Below are positions 26,813 through 34,176 of a stretch of DNA of 41,963 bases, piece after piece. The translations under genes and the position numbers were made by a program. Below the pieces are notes generated by a model that ran no database searches, was not told the DNA's origin, and saw only the letters and a list, made by a program, of their open reading frames with translations. The stretch is from Akkermansiaceae bacterium. Its GTDB lineage: Bacteria > Verrucomicrobiota > Verrucomicrobiia > Verrucomicrobiales > Akkermansiaceae. Position 1 is the first letter of the stretch, and every line of letters starts with the position of its first letter. The stretch spans positions 1-41,963 of the forward strand of contig JAQWZU010000008.1 of the NCBI GenBank assembly GCA_029253285.1. The letters are read 5' to 3'.

Positions 26813-27658
26813 TTAATCAATTTTGGTGGGGAGTTGATAGGCTTCCTCACCGTTAATCAGGAGGATTCTTAGCTGCTCATCGGAAGAAAGGGAAGACGCA
26901 AGATTGCGCACAGTTTCCGCCCATTCGCGGTATTCGTTAATTTTGAGGAGGCAAACCGGCCAATCGGTCCCAAACATCACGCGATCAGAACCAAAAATCT
27001 CCAAAGTTTCCTCGAAATAGGCCCTAATGGTGCTTTGGTCGATAACCTCATCATGATTGAATTCGGTGACCAGGCCGGAAAATTTCACCCCGAGAACATT
27101 GTCCCGTTTCGCTAATTCCTTCATTCCACGCCGCCAAGCTCCCTCGACCTGTCCATTTCGGGCCTCTGGCTTGGCGATGTGATCGACAATGAAACCTAGT
27201 TCGGGTTGTTTATCGACGAGTTGGATTCCGACCGGAAGCTGTCGTTGAAAGAGGAGAAGGTCGTATCTGAGATTGTGGTTCGGCAGAAGAGCGAGACCGC
27301 GATGGAAATCATCCCTGAGGAAGTAGTCATCTGCTTCCTCCTGAAGAACATGTCGGACACCGACGAACTTGGAATGAGGAGCGAGTCGTTCCAGATCGGA
27401 GTCAACATTGTTGTTGATTAGGGGGACCCAGCCAACGATGCCGCGAATGAGGTCACCGGCATCGGCTAATTTGAGAAGGTCATCTGATTCCTCAATGATC
27501 TGGCGGGCCTGGACCGCAACCGTTCCAGTAACTTGAGCTTCGGAAGTGGCGGATTTCAGTTCAGGGAGTAATTGATCCTGGGCAAGGAGAGAGCCTTCGG
27601 GGATCCAGTCGTATTCTTCTTTGGAATAGCTCCAGAGGTGGTGATGAGTATCAAGCAC
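26813..27658 (-). CDS. Amidohydrolase, fuconolactonase-like
   Basis: A 281-residue cytosolic enzyme of the amidohydrolase superfamily, COG3618 branch. Metal-binding DTHHHLW is at residues 3-9, FVGVRH in the middle, the DHIAKP motif at about 159-164, and FGTDWPVC near 233. Characterised relatives hydrolyse sugar lactones such as L-fuconolactone in non-phosphorylative deoxysugar degradation. That would suit an organism degrading fucose-containing sulfated polysaccharides, but the substrate is not shown. No neighbouring gene of that pathway is present, and the substrate assignment is weak. Confidence 0.85.
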   Translation of the reverse strand: MLDTHHHLWSYSKEEYDWIPEGSLLAQDQLLPELKSATSEAQVTGTVAVQARQIIEESDDLLKLADAGDLIRGIVGWVPLINNNVDSDLERLAPHSKFVGVRHVLQEEADDYFLRDDFHRGLALLPNHNLRYDLLLFQRQLPVGIQLVDKQPELGFIVDHIAKPEARNGQVEGAWRRGMKELAKRDNVLGVKFSGLVTEFNHDEVIDQSTIRAYFEETLEIFGSDRVMFGTDWPVCLLKINEYREWAETVRNLASSLSSDEQLRILLINGEEAYQLPTKID

Positions 27659-27715
27659 GGGGGCTAGATTGTCAGAGACCTAAGTTGATGTCAAAGGCCC
27701 AATCTAACAGTCTAG

Positions 27716-27871
27716 TATGTTATTCCGGCGGATGACAACAAAACGGCCCGTTCATTAGGGTCGAAAATCGTGCGGGAGGAATTGAAACCAATGGGGCAAT
27801 CCTATCCTAAGGTCTCCCGGGAGAGGAGGGTGGAGTTGCAGAATTACCGGGCCCAGTTGTTGCAGGAATAA
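27716..27871 (+). pseudogene. C-terminal remnant of polyphosphate kinase 2
   Basis: A 51-codon open frame without a plausible start, bounded upstream by a TAG (27713-27715). It reads YVIPADDNKTARS, then IVREELK, SYPKV and a charged helical tail. The VIPADD stretch followed by a helix and YPK resembles the last 50 residues of PPK2 family enzymes, which transfer phosphate between polyphosphate and nucleotides. The rest of the gene (about 200 residues) is absent. The fragment abuts the amidohydrolase start region, so a deletion probably joined the two. The family match is from memory of the PPK2 C-terminus and was not searched. Confidence 0.55.
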
Positions 27872-27903
27872 AAAAGAGACCGGGTGAGGCACCCGATCTC
27901 TTT
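27868..27903 (-). terminator. Terminator of the EF-hand gene
   Basis: A 14-base stem with one mismatch (27873-27886 with 27890-27903) and a three-base loop. On the minus strand it is followed by six T. It lies 27 bases after the EF-hand stop. It may also serve what remains of the plus-strand ppk2 fragment. Confidence 0.85.
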
Positions 27904-27930
27904 GAAATGATTTGGATCTAAGAAAGAGGA

Positions 27931-28368
27931 TTACTTGTCGCCCTTTTTGGGACCCTTCTTGCCGCCTTTTCCTTCAGGTTTTCCTTTTCCTTCTCCACGA
28001 GGGCCACGAGGTCCGCGCTTGGGCATGGCCTTACGCTCGTCTTCGCTGAGTTTTCCGTCTCCGTCTTTGTCGAAACGCTTGAGCATTTCAGCTTTGCGGG
28101 CTGCTCCGGCTGCCTTGCGCTCGTCTTCGCTGAGTTTTCCGTCACCGTCTTTATCGAACTTCTTGATCATTTCGGCTTTGCGGGCTTCGAAAGCCGCTTT
28201 GCGTTCATCCTTGTCCAGCTTGCCATCTTTGTTGGTGTCGAATTTCTCAAGCATTTCTGCGGGGGCGGGACGATCTCCTCCACGCTCTCCCTTGCTCTTG
28301 GGCGGCTCACTGAAAGCGAGGCCTGCGGTGGCGAGTGCGACGGTTACGGCTGTAATTGTAGTTTTCAT
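27931..28368 (-). CDS. Secreted EF-hand protein with three 28-residue repeats
   Basis: A 145-residue exported protein. The signal peptide covers residues 1 to about 20 (cleavage after AFS or LAF). Three consecutive 28-residue units follow, each with a calcium-binding loop: DTNKDGKLDKDE, then DKDGDGKLSEDE twice, all with the Asp/Asn ligands and final Glu of an EF-hand. The last 40 residues are very basic and glycine-rich (KGKPEGKGGKKGPKKGDK), suggesting binding to an acidic polymer. I chose the ATG at 28368 because it gives the signal peptide; the longer frame to 28440 would overlap the region upstream of cdsA. Role unknown. Confidence 0.85.
   Translation of the reverse strand: MKTTITAVTVALATAGLAFSEPPKSKGERGGDRPAPAEMLEKFDTNKDGKLDKDERKAAFEARKAEMIKKFDKDGDGKLSEDERKAAGAARKAEMLKRFDKDGDGKLSEDERKAMPKRGPRGPRGEGKGKPEGKGGKKGPKKGDK
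28031..28200. repeat. 84-base tandem repeat within EF-hand gene
   Basis: Two nearly identical 84-base units (for example around 28031 and 28115) encode the second and third EF-hands; a third, more diverged unit lies just upstream in gene sense. The period of 28 codons indicates duplication of whole EF-hand modules. Confidence 0.75.
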
Positions 28369-28506
28369 TGGTTTTTGGTCTTTTGGGTTTTTCAAGTGTT
28401 GGTTTCTTGAATTCACGGAATGAAACTGCGGGACTTGCAAAAAGTTGCAGATTTTTTCAGGGGATTGTCATTGCGGCATCTCGCCGGAGTAAAGAGGATG
28501 CTCGCG

Positions 28507-29406
28507 ATGTCAGACGAGGCGGAGAAACCAACAAAGGCTCAGGTCTTTAGAGCCCGGCTCACAAGCACGCTTATTTTGTGGGTCATCGTGACCGGCGTGT
28601 TCGTGTCCCAGCAGCCGTGGGCCTTTTTTGGGCTGATTGGATTTTTAACCGTTGCAGGTGCAGCTGAGTTTTTTGGTCTTTTTCGAAAGTTCCCGGGATC
28701 GGCCTGCCGGGTCCTGGGTCTGCTTCCGGGATTGGCGGTGGCATTGGTGACGGGGGTCTTCCTGATCTGCGGGTGTCAGGAGGTGGGAGGATTTATCCTG
28801 GAAGCCGCTGGTCTTGTCTTTGTGGTGCTGGCTGCTTTTTGTTGGAGGTTTCGCAATGGTATCGAGGGACGCGAAAGTGTCGATGCGGTAGGCGATGCCT
28901 TGCTGGCTTATGTCTATGTACCAATTTTGTTTGGCTCCTTTGTCTTTCGATTATTGTTCCTTCCCGACAGTGGAAATGTTGGCCCTGGATCATGGTTGGT
29001 TTTGATGATGATTGCCTCGGCAAAGTTTACCGACATGGGGGCATACATTACCGGTTCATTGATCGGGAAAAACAAGATGGCCCCTCATCTTAGTCCGGCG
29101 AAAACCTGGGAGGGATTTGCCGGGGCTTTGGGATTTGCTCAGCTGGCGGCTTGGTCGGTTTGGGGATTGTCGGGAGATATTCTGGCGTGGATTACTCCAC
29201 TGCATGTGTTTGTTCTTGGATTGTTGATGGCCTTATCCGCAGTTGCGGGTGATTTGGCCGAGTCAGTTCTCAAGCGGAGTCTAAAGGTGAAGGATTCGGG
29301 GAATTGGATGCCCGGAATTGGTGGCGTCCTTGATCTCATCGACAGCCTTTGTTTCGCTGCACCGGTGATGTATTTTTATTTGATCGTAACAGGCTTGGCT
29401 TCATGA
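28507..29406 (+). CDS. cdsA: Phosphatidate cytidylyltransferase
   Basis: Makes CDP-diacylglycerol from phosphatidic acid and CTP at the inner membrane, the branch point of phospholipid synthesis. It has about eight membrane segments. The signature region at the C-terminus reads LKRSLKVKDSGNW then MPGIGGVLDLIDS. In the classical signature the last part is PGHGGxxDRxD, so His and Arg are replaced here by Ile and Leu. The SPAKTWEGF segment is also present. I chose ATG 28507 (299 residues); the frame stays open back to 28420, but the extra residues are not part of the family. The stop overlaps the dxr start (ATGA). Confidence 0.93.
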   Translation: MSDEAEKPTKAQVFRARLTSTLILWVIVTGVFVSQQPWAFFGLIGFLTVAGAAEFFGLFRKFPGSACRVLGLLPGLAVALVTGVFLICGCQEVGGFILEAAGLVFVVLAAFCWRFRNGIEGRESVDAVGDALLAYVYVPILFGSFVFRLLFLPDSGNVGPGSWLVLMMIASAKFTDMGAYITGSLIGKNKMAPHLSPAKTWEGFAGALGFAQLAAWSVWGLSGDILAWITPLHVFVLGLLMALSAVAGDLAESVLKRSLKVKDSGNWMPGIGGVLDLIDSLCFAAPVMYFYLIVTGLAS

Positions 29407-30554
29407 GGAAACGGGTCGTGATTTTAGGGTCCACCGGATCCATCGGAACAAGCGCTTTGACAGTGGCTCGGCAAATCCCGGACCGGATGGACGTTGTTGG
29501 TTTGGCTGCCGGGACTCGATCTCAGGAGTTGGATAAACAGGCCAGGGAATTTGGAGTTTCTCATTTGTGTATCGGAGATGAGAAATTGCGCCCAGACCTC
29601 GAAGGTGGAGACCGAACGGTGTTCGTGGGGGAAGAGGGTTTGTGTGAGTTGATCGAAACGACGAATCCTGATCTCGTTCTTGTTGCCATTGTGGGCGTGG
29701 GAGGTTTGAAACCTTCGCTTGTGGCGATTGAGCGGGGATGTGATCTGGCGGTTGCGAGTAAGGAAATCCTCGTGATGGCCGGTGAGGTGGTCATGAAGGC
29801 CGCACGCAAAAAAGGGGTGAAAATTTTACCGGTCGATAGCGAACACAATGCCATTTTCCAGTGTCTCGAGGGGCATCGCGGTGGTTCAGATGAGGTGAGT
29901 CGCTTAATTGTGACGGCCTCGGGTGGACCGTTCCGGACCTGGCCGGTTGAAAAACTGGCCGCGGTGAAGTTGGAGGACGCCTTAAAGCATCCCACCTGGG
30001 AGATGGGCCAGAAGATCACCATTGATTCCGCGAGTTTGTTTAACAAAGGGCTGGAAATGATCGAGGCCCGTTGGCTCTTCGATATTCCCATGTCCAAGGT
30101 CGATGTGGTGGTGCATCCGCAGAGTATCGTGCATTCGATGGTGGAATTTATAGACGGCAGTGTGTTGGCCCAATTGAGTACGACGGATATGTGTTTTCCG
30201 ATTCAGTATGCCGTGACCTGGCCCGAGCGTTTGTCCAACGAACTCAAGCCGCTCGACTTTCCAAGTTTGGCCAAACTGGAATTTGAAGCACCTCGCGAAG
30301 ATGCATTCCCTGCTCTCAGACTCTCACGCGAGGCGGGAGAGAGGGGTGGGTCTTTACCGGCGGTGTTGAATGCGGCCAATGAAGTAGCCAATCAAGCGTT
30401 CCGAATGGGTGCGCTGAGTTTCCCCGGGATTTGGCAAATTGTGGAGAAGACGATGTCCTCCGTCGCTCATGAGGATTCCCAGGCTTTGGAGATCGTCGTC
30501 GCAGCTGATTTGGAAGCGAGACGGGTGGCGTCTTCGTTTTTGCCATCCCTCTAA
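29403..30554 (+). CDS. dxr: 1-deoxy-D-xylulose 5-phosphate reductoisomerase
   Basis: Converts DXP to MEP with NADPH, the committed step of the non-mevalonate isoprenoid pathway. NADPH-binding GSTGSIG is at residues 9-15. The active-site motifs SEHNAIFQ, ASGGPF and HPTWEMGQKITIDSA follow in order. At 383 residues from ATG 29403 the length is normal. It overlaps the cdsA stop by four bases; the cdsA-dxr order is common in bacteria. The adjoining rseP that often follows is absent. Confidence 0.97.
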   Translation: MRKRVVILGSTGSIGTSALTVARQIPDRMDVVGLAAGTRSQELDKQAREFGVSHLCIGDEKLRPDLEGGDRTVFVGEEGLCELIETTNPDLVLVAIVGVGGLKPSLVAIERGCDLAVASKEILVMAGEVVMKAARKKGVKILPVDSEHNAIFQCLEGHRGGSDEVSRLIVTASGGPFRTWPVEKLAAVKLEDALKHPTWEMGQKITIDSASLFNKGLEMIEARWLFDIPMSKVDVVVHPQSIVHSMVEFIDGSVLAQLSTTDMCFPIQYAVTWPERLSNELKPLDFPSLAKLEFEAPREDAFPALRLSREAGERGGSLPAVLNAANEVANQAFRMGALSFPGIWQIVEKTMSSVAHEDSQALEIVVAADLEARRVASSFLPSL

Positions 30555-30560
30555 AATGAG

Positions 30561-30597
30561 GATACCCGGGGACTTCACGTGGAAGCCTCCGGGTATC
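30561..30597. terminator. Long hairpin between dxr and LysM gene
   Basis: GATACCCGG (30561-30569) pairs with CCGGGTATC (30589-30597), and the inner CTTC/GAAG also pairs, giving a 37-base hairpin. It lies 6 bases after the dxr stop and 28 bases beyond the convergent LysM gene. There is no T-run on the plus strand and a weak one (ATTTTA) on the minus, so it may be a transcript-end stabiliser or weak bidirectional terminator. Confidence 0.6.
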
Positions 30598-30625
30598 GCC
30601 CTGCCTTACCTTGGAAAAGGGGAAA

Positions 30626-31621
30626 TTATTTAGGAATGTAGATTTCCGAACCGCGGGCCAGAACGGTTGCCTTGGGAAGAGTCCATCCGTTGAGAGAATT
30701 GAGCTGGTCGGTACTGACGTCGTGTTTCTTGGCGAAGGCATCGAACGTCATTTCGTCGGTCAGAATGATCGAGGCAACACCAGTGGCTTGTATGGGTGCG
30801 GGCTCGTCGACTTTGGGAGGGATCGGTGGGGCATCGGCAGCCACTGTTTCTTTGATAGAATACTCAGGAGTGGGGGGTGTTGGTGGAGTCTTCTCTTTGG
30901 CGGGAGGAGCGCTGACGGTTTCCTTTTTAGATGGAGCTTGTGCGGGAGTGCTGACCTTTTTCCTGGTCGAAATCATTGCTGGGCCGGAATTGCCGGTGTT
31001 CGCGGTGGCCCGGAAATCGGTAGCCTTCTTTTCCAACTTCTTGGTAGCAACGGCTGTTGTCGCCTGCTGGCCGGAGACTTTGAGGGTCGAGCCTGCAGTA
31101 ATGAGGTGTGTTTTGATATCCGGATTGAGCCCACGGAGCTTGGTCACCGTCATTTTGTGTTCCCGGGCGATCGAGTAGAAAGTGTCACCTTGCTGAATAA
31201 GGTAATCGGAAGTTTTTGAAGAAGTTGCCGGGGAGGCGGGCTTTTCGGCCAGCTTGGCCGGGGTGGGTGCAGCCACAGGAGCGGGAGCCGGTGATCCGGA
31301 GGATACGTTCAGAGACTGTCCGATTTGGATTTTTGAAGGATCGCTCAGATTGTTGAGGGCGATGATTTGGGAAGGGGACATTTTGTGCTGCCGGGCGATC
31401 GAGCTCACAGTATCGCCGGTTTTGACAACATGGCTTCCAGTCGCGGTGACTGCTGCTGAGGGTGTTGTCAGGTTGCTGCGGAGAGCTGTAATTTCTTTTT
31501 GAAGTCGGATGATTTCCTGTTCCTTGGCGGAAATGGAGGAATTGATGCTGGATGCGCTTTGGCCGAATGCGGGAAGCGAGATAAGCGCGACGAGAGTTGA
31601 AGTAAGGGTAAGGTTTTTCAT
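30626..31621 (-). CDS. Secreted LysM-domain protein
   Basis: A 331-residue exported protein that probably binds peptidoglycan. Signal peptide about 1-20 (LPAFG-QS). A short coiled coil lies at about 28-50. LysM-1 is at 64-106 (VVKTGDTVSSIARQHK), LysM-2 at 139-182 (LIQQGDTFYSIAREHK), and a diverged third LysM-like module at about 283-331. Proline/alanine-rich linkers join them. No peptidase or amidase domain is present, so it is a binding or scaffold protein. The gene has a clear promoter whose start point lies about five bases before the ATG. Confidence 0.88.
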   Translation of the reverse strand: MKNLTLTSTLVALISLPAFGQSASSINSSISAKEQEIIRLQKEITALRSNLTTPSAAVTATGSHVVKTGDTVSSIARQHKMSPSQIIALNNLSDPSKIQIGQSLNVSSGSPAPAPVAAPTPAKLAEKPASPATSSKTSDYLIQQGDTFYSIAREHKMTVTKLRGLNPDIKTHLITAGSTLKVSGQQATTAVATKKLEKKATDFRATANTGNSGPAMISTRKKVSTPAQAPSKKETVSAPPAKEKTPPTPPTPEYSIKETVAADAPPIPPKVDEPAPIQATGVASIILTDEMTFDAFAKKHDVSTDQLNSLNGWTLPKATVLARGSEIYIPK

Positions 31622-31632
31622 AACTCGCCGTG

Positions 31633-31661
31633 AGATTAGGAAAAGGAAATATAACGGTCAA
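31633..31661 (-). promoter_or_regulatory. Promoter of the LysM gene, near-leaderless
   Basis: On the minus strand TTGACC (31661-31656), a 17-base spacer and TAATCT (31638-31633) form a good sigma-70 promoter. The predicted start near 31626 is only about 5 bases from the ATG at 31621. Confidence 0.6.
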
Positions 31662-31823
31662 CTTAATTTTTAAGATTTGTTAATAAAATTTGTTGAAATT
31701 CACAAAAGTACCGTAGTTGTTGGGATTGAGTGACAAAAGTTTTATGTGATGAGAGGTAAAAAAAGGAAATTTGCTCTAAGAGAATTCGCTCATTGTCCGT
31801 TCCTCTCATAGAATTGACGAGTA

Positions 31824-32378
31824 ATGGAGGACGGTTGCGAAGACATGATCATTGATCAGGACAGATTTGTTCGGGAGGCACTCGCTGAGTATGAGTCGCC
31901 TTTGATCGGATACGCCGTTGGCTTTTTTCATGATGTCGAGAAAGCCCGCGATGTGGTGCAAGATACCTTCATTCGTTTGTATCAGCAGGATGCGAAGAAA
32001 ATTCAGCATGGTCTGAAAACCTGGCTTTTCACCGTATGCCGAAATCGTGCTCTTGATGTCCTTCGTAAGGAAAAACGTATCGTCGCCCTTGTAGAGGACA
32101 AATTGGCCCAAGTTCCGGCGACGCGTCGGGATCCCTCGGAGCGGGCTGATATTCAGGAGCGGGTGGGGCAGGTTCATGACGCCTTGTCGCGACTTTCCGA
32201 AAACCAGCGGGAGGTCATTCTCTTAAAGTTCGAGCAAGGGCTCAGCTACCAGGAAATCAGCGAGGTAACAGGTCTCAGCACGGGGAACGTTGGTTTCCTC
32301 CTCCACGCTGGTCTGAAGCGCCTTCGCAGCATCCTCCCCGAAGATCTCGTTCAAAATCTAACTCCCCAATCACTTTAG
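31824..32378 (+). CDS. ECF-type RNA polymerase sigma factor
   Basis: A 184-residue sigma factor with only regions 2 and 4. Region 2 covers about 15-85 (DVVQDTFIRLYQQ, LKTWLFTVCRNRALDVLRKEKR) and region 4 about 120-175 (LSENQREVILLKFEQGLSYQEISEVTGLS). It directs RNA polymerase to an unknown regulon. The next gene starts 4 bases after its stop and has a membrane segment behind an anti-sigma-like N-terminus, as expected for its partner. An internal ATG at 31845 is an alternative start. Confidence 0.93.
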   Translation: MEDGCEDMIIDQDRFVREALAEYESPLIGYAVGFFHDVEKARDVVQDTFIRLYQQDAKKIQHGLKTWLFTVCRNRALDVLRKEKRIVALVEDKLAQVPATRRDPSERADIQERVGQVHDALSRLSENQREVILLKFEQGLSYQEISEVTGLSTGNVGFLLHAGLKRLRSILPEDLVQNLTPQSL

Positions 32379-32382
32379 TCCC

Positions 32383-33546
32383 ATGAAACTGACTCCGGAA
32401 GATCCCAAGATGACGGCATACGTTCTCGATGAGTTGTGCGAATTCGATAACGCCCGGGTGGCAATGGCGTTGGAAGGCAATCCTACACTCGCTGAAGAGA
32501 GCAAGGCGATGTCAGGAATGGCGGCCCTTCTCTCCGGAACGCTTGGCGCGGATCAGTTCACACTCGGAGAAAAGCGCCGGGAAGCGATTTTCAAGTCCGG
32601 GCGTCGTCCCGATACAGCCGTCCTTGTCAGTGACCATAAAAGACGGGCCCGTCGGCAGTCGCTGATGGCGATGGCTGGAGTGGCTGCCGTGGTTACGGTG
32701 GGATTCATGGGTCTTTCGAGGTTGGGGGTGGATCCTCCGCTCTCGAGCGGAGTGGGCGTCACCGGACAAGTCCAAGGTGACGGTGAAGCCGGGGTCGCTG
32801 CCGCTGATTTCCCATTGCTTTCGCCATTTTCCACCGATGTGGTAAGGAATGTTCAGGACCTTTCGTTGAGACTGCCGCTCTCGCTTCAGATTGCGGATCC
32901 ATCTTTGGTCGAGCGAGTATTGATCGAATCCGGGAAATTGCCGGGAACTGATCACTTTCGGGTTGATAATTGGGTTAACATTCTCCAAGCCGAATCCAAG
33001 CCACAGGTGCAAGTCGGGCCGGTGGGTGTTTCAAGCGAGTTGGGACTTTGCCCTTGGGATCATCAAAAGGCGCTGTTGCTTGTGAATCTCCAGGGGGGAG
33101 ATAATCCGCATGAAAATGTGAGCGCGCAAATTAACTTCGACCCTGAGAGAGTCGAGTCGGTGCGCTTGGTTGGCGAATCGTATACTCCAGAAAACCCCAA
33201 AGGTGACGGAGGGGTTCTGCTCGGCAATCAATCGTATTTTTATGAGGTCAAGCTCACCGGGTTCAAAGGGAGGCTTGGTCAGATCGATCTCGAACTAGAG
33301 AAAGGCACGGAGACCGCCCGAGGCGGCATGTTGCCTTTGGATGCAGTTGTTCGTGAGGGTGAAGAACTTTCGGATGATTTTAGGGTTGCTCTGACGCTGG
33401 CAAGATTTGCCCGTTATGGTCGGACCGAGGACGGTGACTTTTCCCAAATCGCGGCGGAGGCCCGGGACTTGCTCGGAACAGTGCAAAATGCGCAAAACCG
33501 CTACGCTCTCGATGTCATTCTCCTCGCAGAAGAACGGCTTCAGTAA
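32383..33546 (+). CDS. Anti-sigma-like YfbK-type protein lacking vWA domain
   Basis: A 387-residue membrane protein, probable partner of the ECF sigma factor. Residues 5-55 (DPKMTAYVLDEL then NPTLAEESKAM) resemble the anti-sigma N-terminus attached to YfbK-like proteins of this phylum. One membrane segment spans about 94-113. Residues 172-232 (LVERVLIESGKLP, RVDNWVNIL, CPWD) resemble the N-terminal von Willebrand-associated domain, and 248-387 (INFDPERVESVRLVGE, SDDFRVALTLARFA) the C-terminal DUF3520 domain. In YfbK proteins a vWA domain of about 170 residues sits between these, with a MIDAS motif; here it is missing, the junction being near residue 238. No frameshift is visible at the join, so the deletion may be functional. 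Confidence 0.75.
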   Translation: MKLTPEDPKMTAYVLDELCEFDNARVAMALEGNPTLAEESKAMSGMAALLSGTLGADQFTLGEKRREAIFKSGRRPDTAVLVSDHKRRARRQSLMAMAGVAAVVTVGFMGLSRLGVDPPLSSGVGVTGQVQGDGEAGVAAADFPLLSPFSTDVVRNVQDLSLRLPLSLQIADPSLVERVLIESGKLPGTDHFRVDNWVNILQAESKPQVQVGPVGVSSELGLCPWDHQKALLLVNLQGGDNPHENVSAQINFDPERVESVRLVGESYTPENPKGDGGVLLGNQSYFYEVKLTGFKGRLGQIDLELEKGTETARGGMLPLDAVVREGEELSDDFRVALTLARFARYGRTEDGDFSQIAAEARDLLGTVQNAQNRYALDVILLAEERLQ

Positions 33547-33558
33547 TTCCAGGACAGA

Positions 33559-34104
33559 CTAGACCATCCCCAGTTTCATTTTGCCCTCCTCAGAGATCAT
33601 GTCTTGATTCCAAGCAGGGTCCCAAACGAGTTCGACGCGGGCGTCGTTAATTTCGCTGAGTGACATAATACGTGCCTGGGCGTCGGCTGCGATGACGGGT
33701 CCCATGCCACAGCCGGGTGCGGTGAGAGTCATTTTGACATCTACGTCGGTGCCTTCATCGACTTCGGTGAGCTTACAGTCGTAGACTAGTCCGAGGTTCA
33801 CGATATCGACGGGGATTTCCGGGTCGAAGACTTGCTTCATTTGATGCCAGACCTGCTCTTCGAGAGTGGCGTCTTTTAGGCGATTTTCTTCTTCTTGTTT
33901 GGCGGCTTTCTCCTCGGGGTCGACGCCGAGGGCGTCAGTGTCATTTGAAGAGATCCGGGCGAGGCCTGCGGAAGTGGCCACTGTATAAGTGCCGCCAAGT
34001 GTTTGCGTGATGACCACTGGAGTGCCCGCCGGGAGTGTGATGGTGTCTCCGGAGGGAATCTGAATGGCGTCGACTTCGCGGGTGAGGCTTACTTCTTCGT
34101 GCAT
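33559..34104 (-). CDS. sufT: Fe-S cluster assembly protein SufT
   Basis: A 181-residue cytosolic protein. An N-terminal segment of about 60 residues precedes a DUF59/MIP18 domain with VFDPEIPVDIVNLGLVYD at about 93-110 and the conserved cysteine in TAPGCGMGP at about 132-140. The combination of N-terminal extension and DUF59 is the SufT type, which helps mature Fe-S proteins. Cluster-dependent MiaB is encoded in the same window. No other suf gene is adjacent. It converges on the YfbK-like gene with a 12-base gap. Confidence 0.88.
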   Translation of the reverse strand: MHEEVSLTREVDAIQIPSGDTITLPAGTPVVITQTLGGTYTVATSAGLARISSNDTDALGVDPEEKAAKQEEENRLKDATLEEQVWHQMKQVFDPEIPVDIVNLGLVYDCKLTEVDEGTDVDVKMTLTAPGCGMGPVIAADAQARIMSLSEINDARVELVWDPAWNQDMISEEGKMKLGMV

Positions 34105-34176
34105 GGCGTTCTTAGGGAGAGGTTCAACGATGCCGGTCAGTGCGCAAAGGTTTATTTTGGGAAATCAATGGTGATT

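Noticed and set aside
28031-28260. Repeats resembling a CRISPR array
   Set aside because: The units are 84 bases, in frame, and encode EF-hands.
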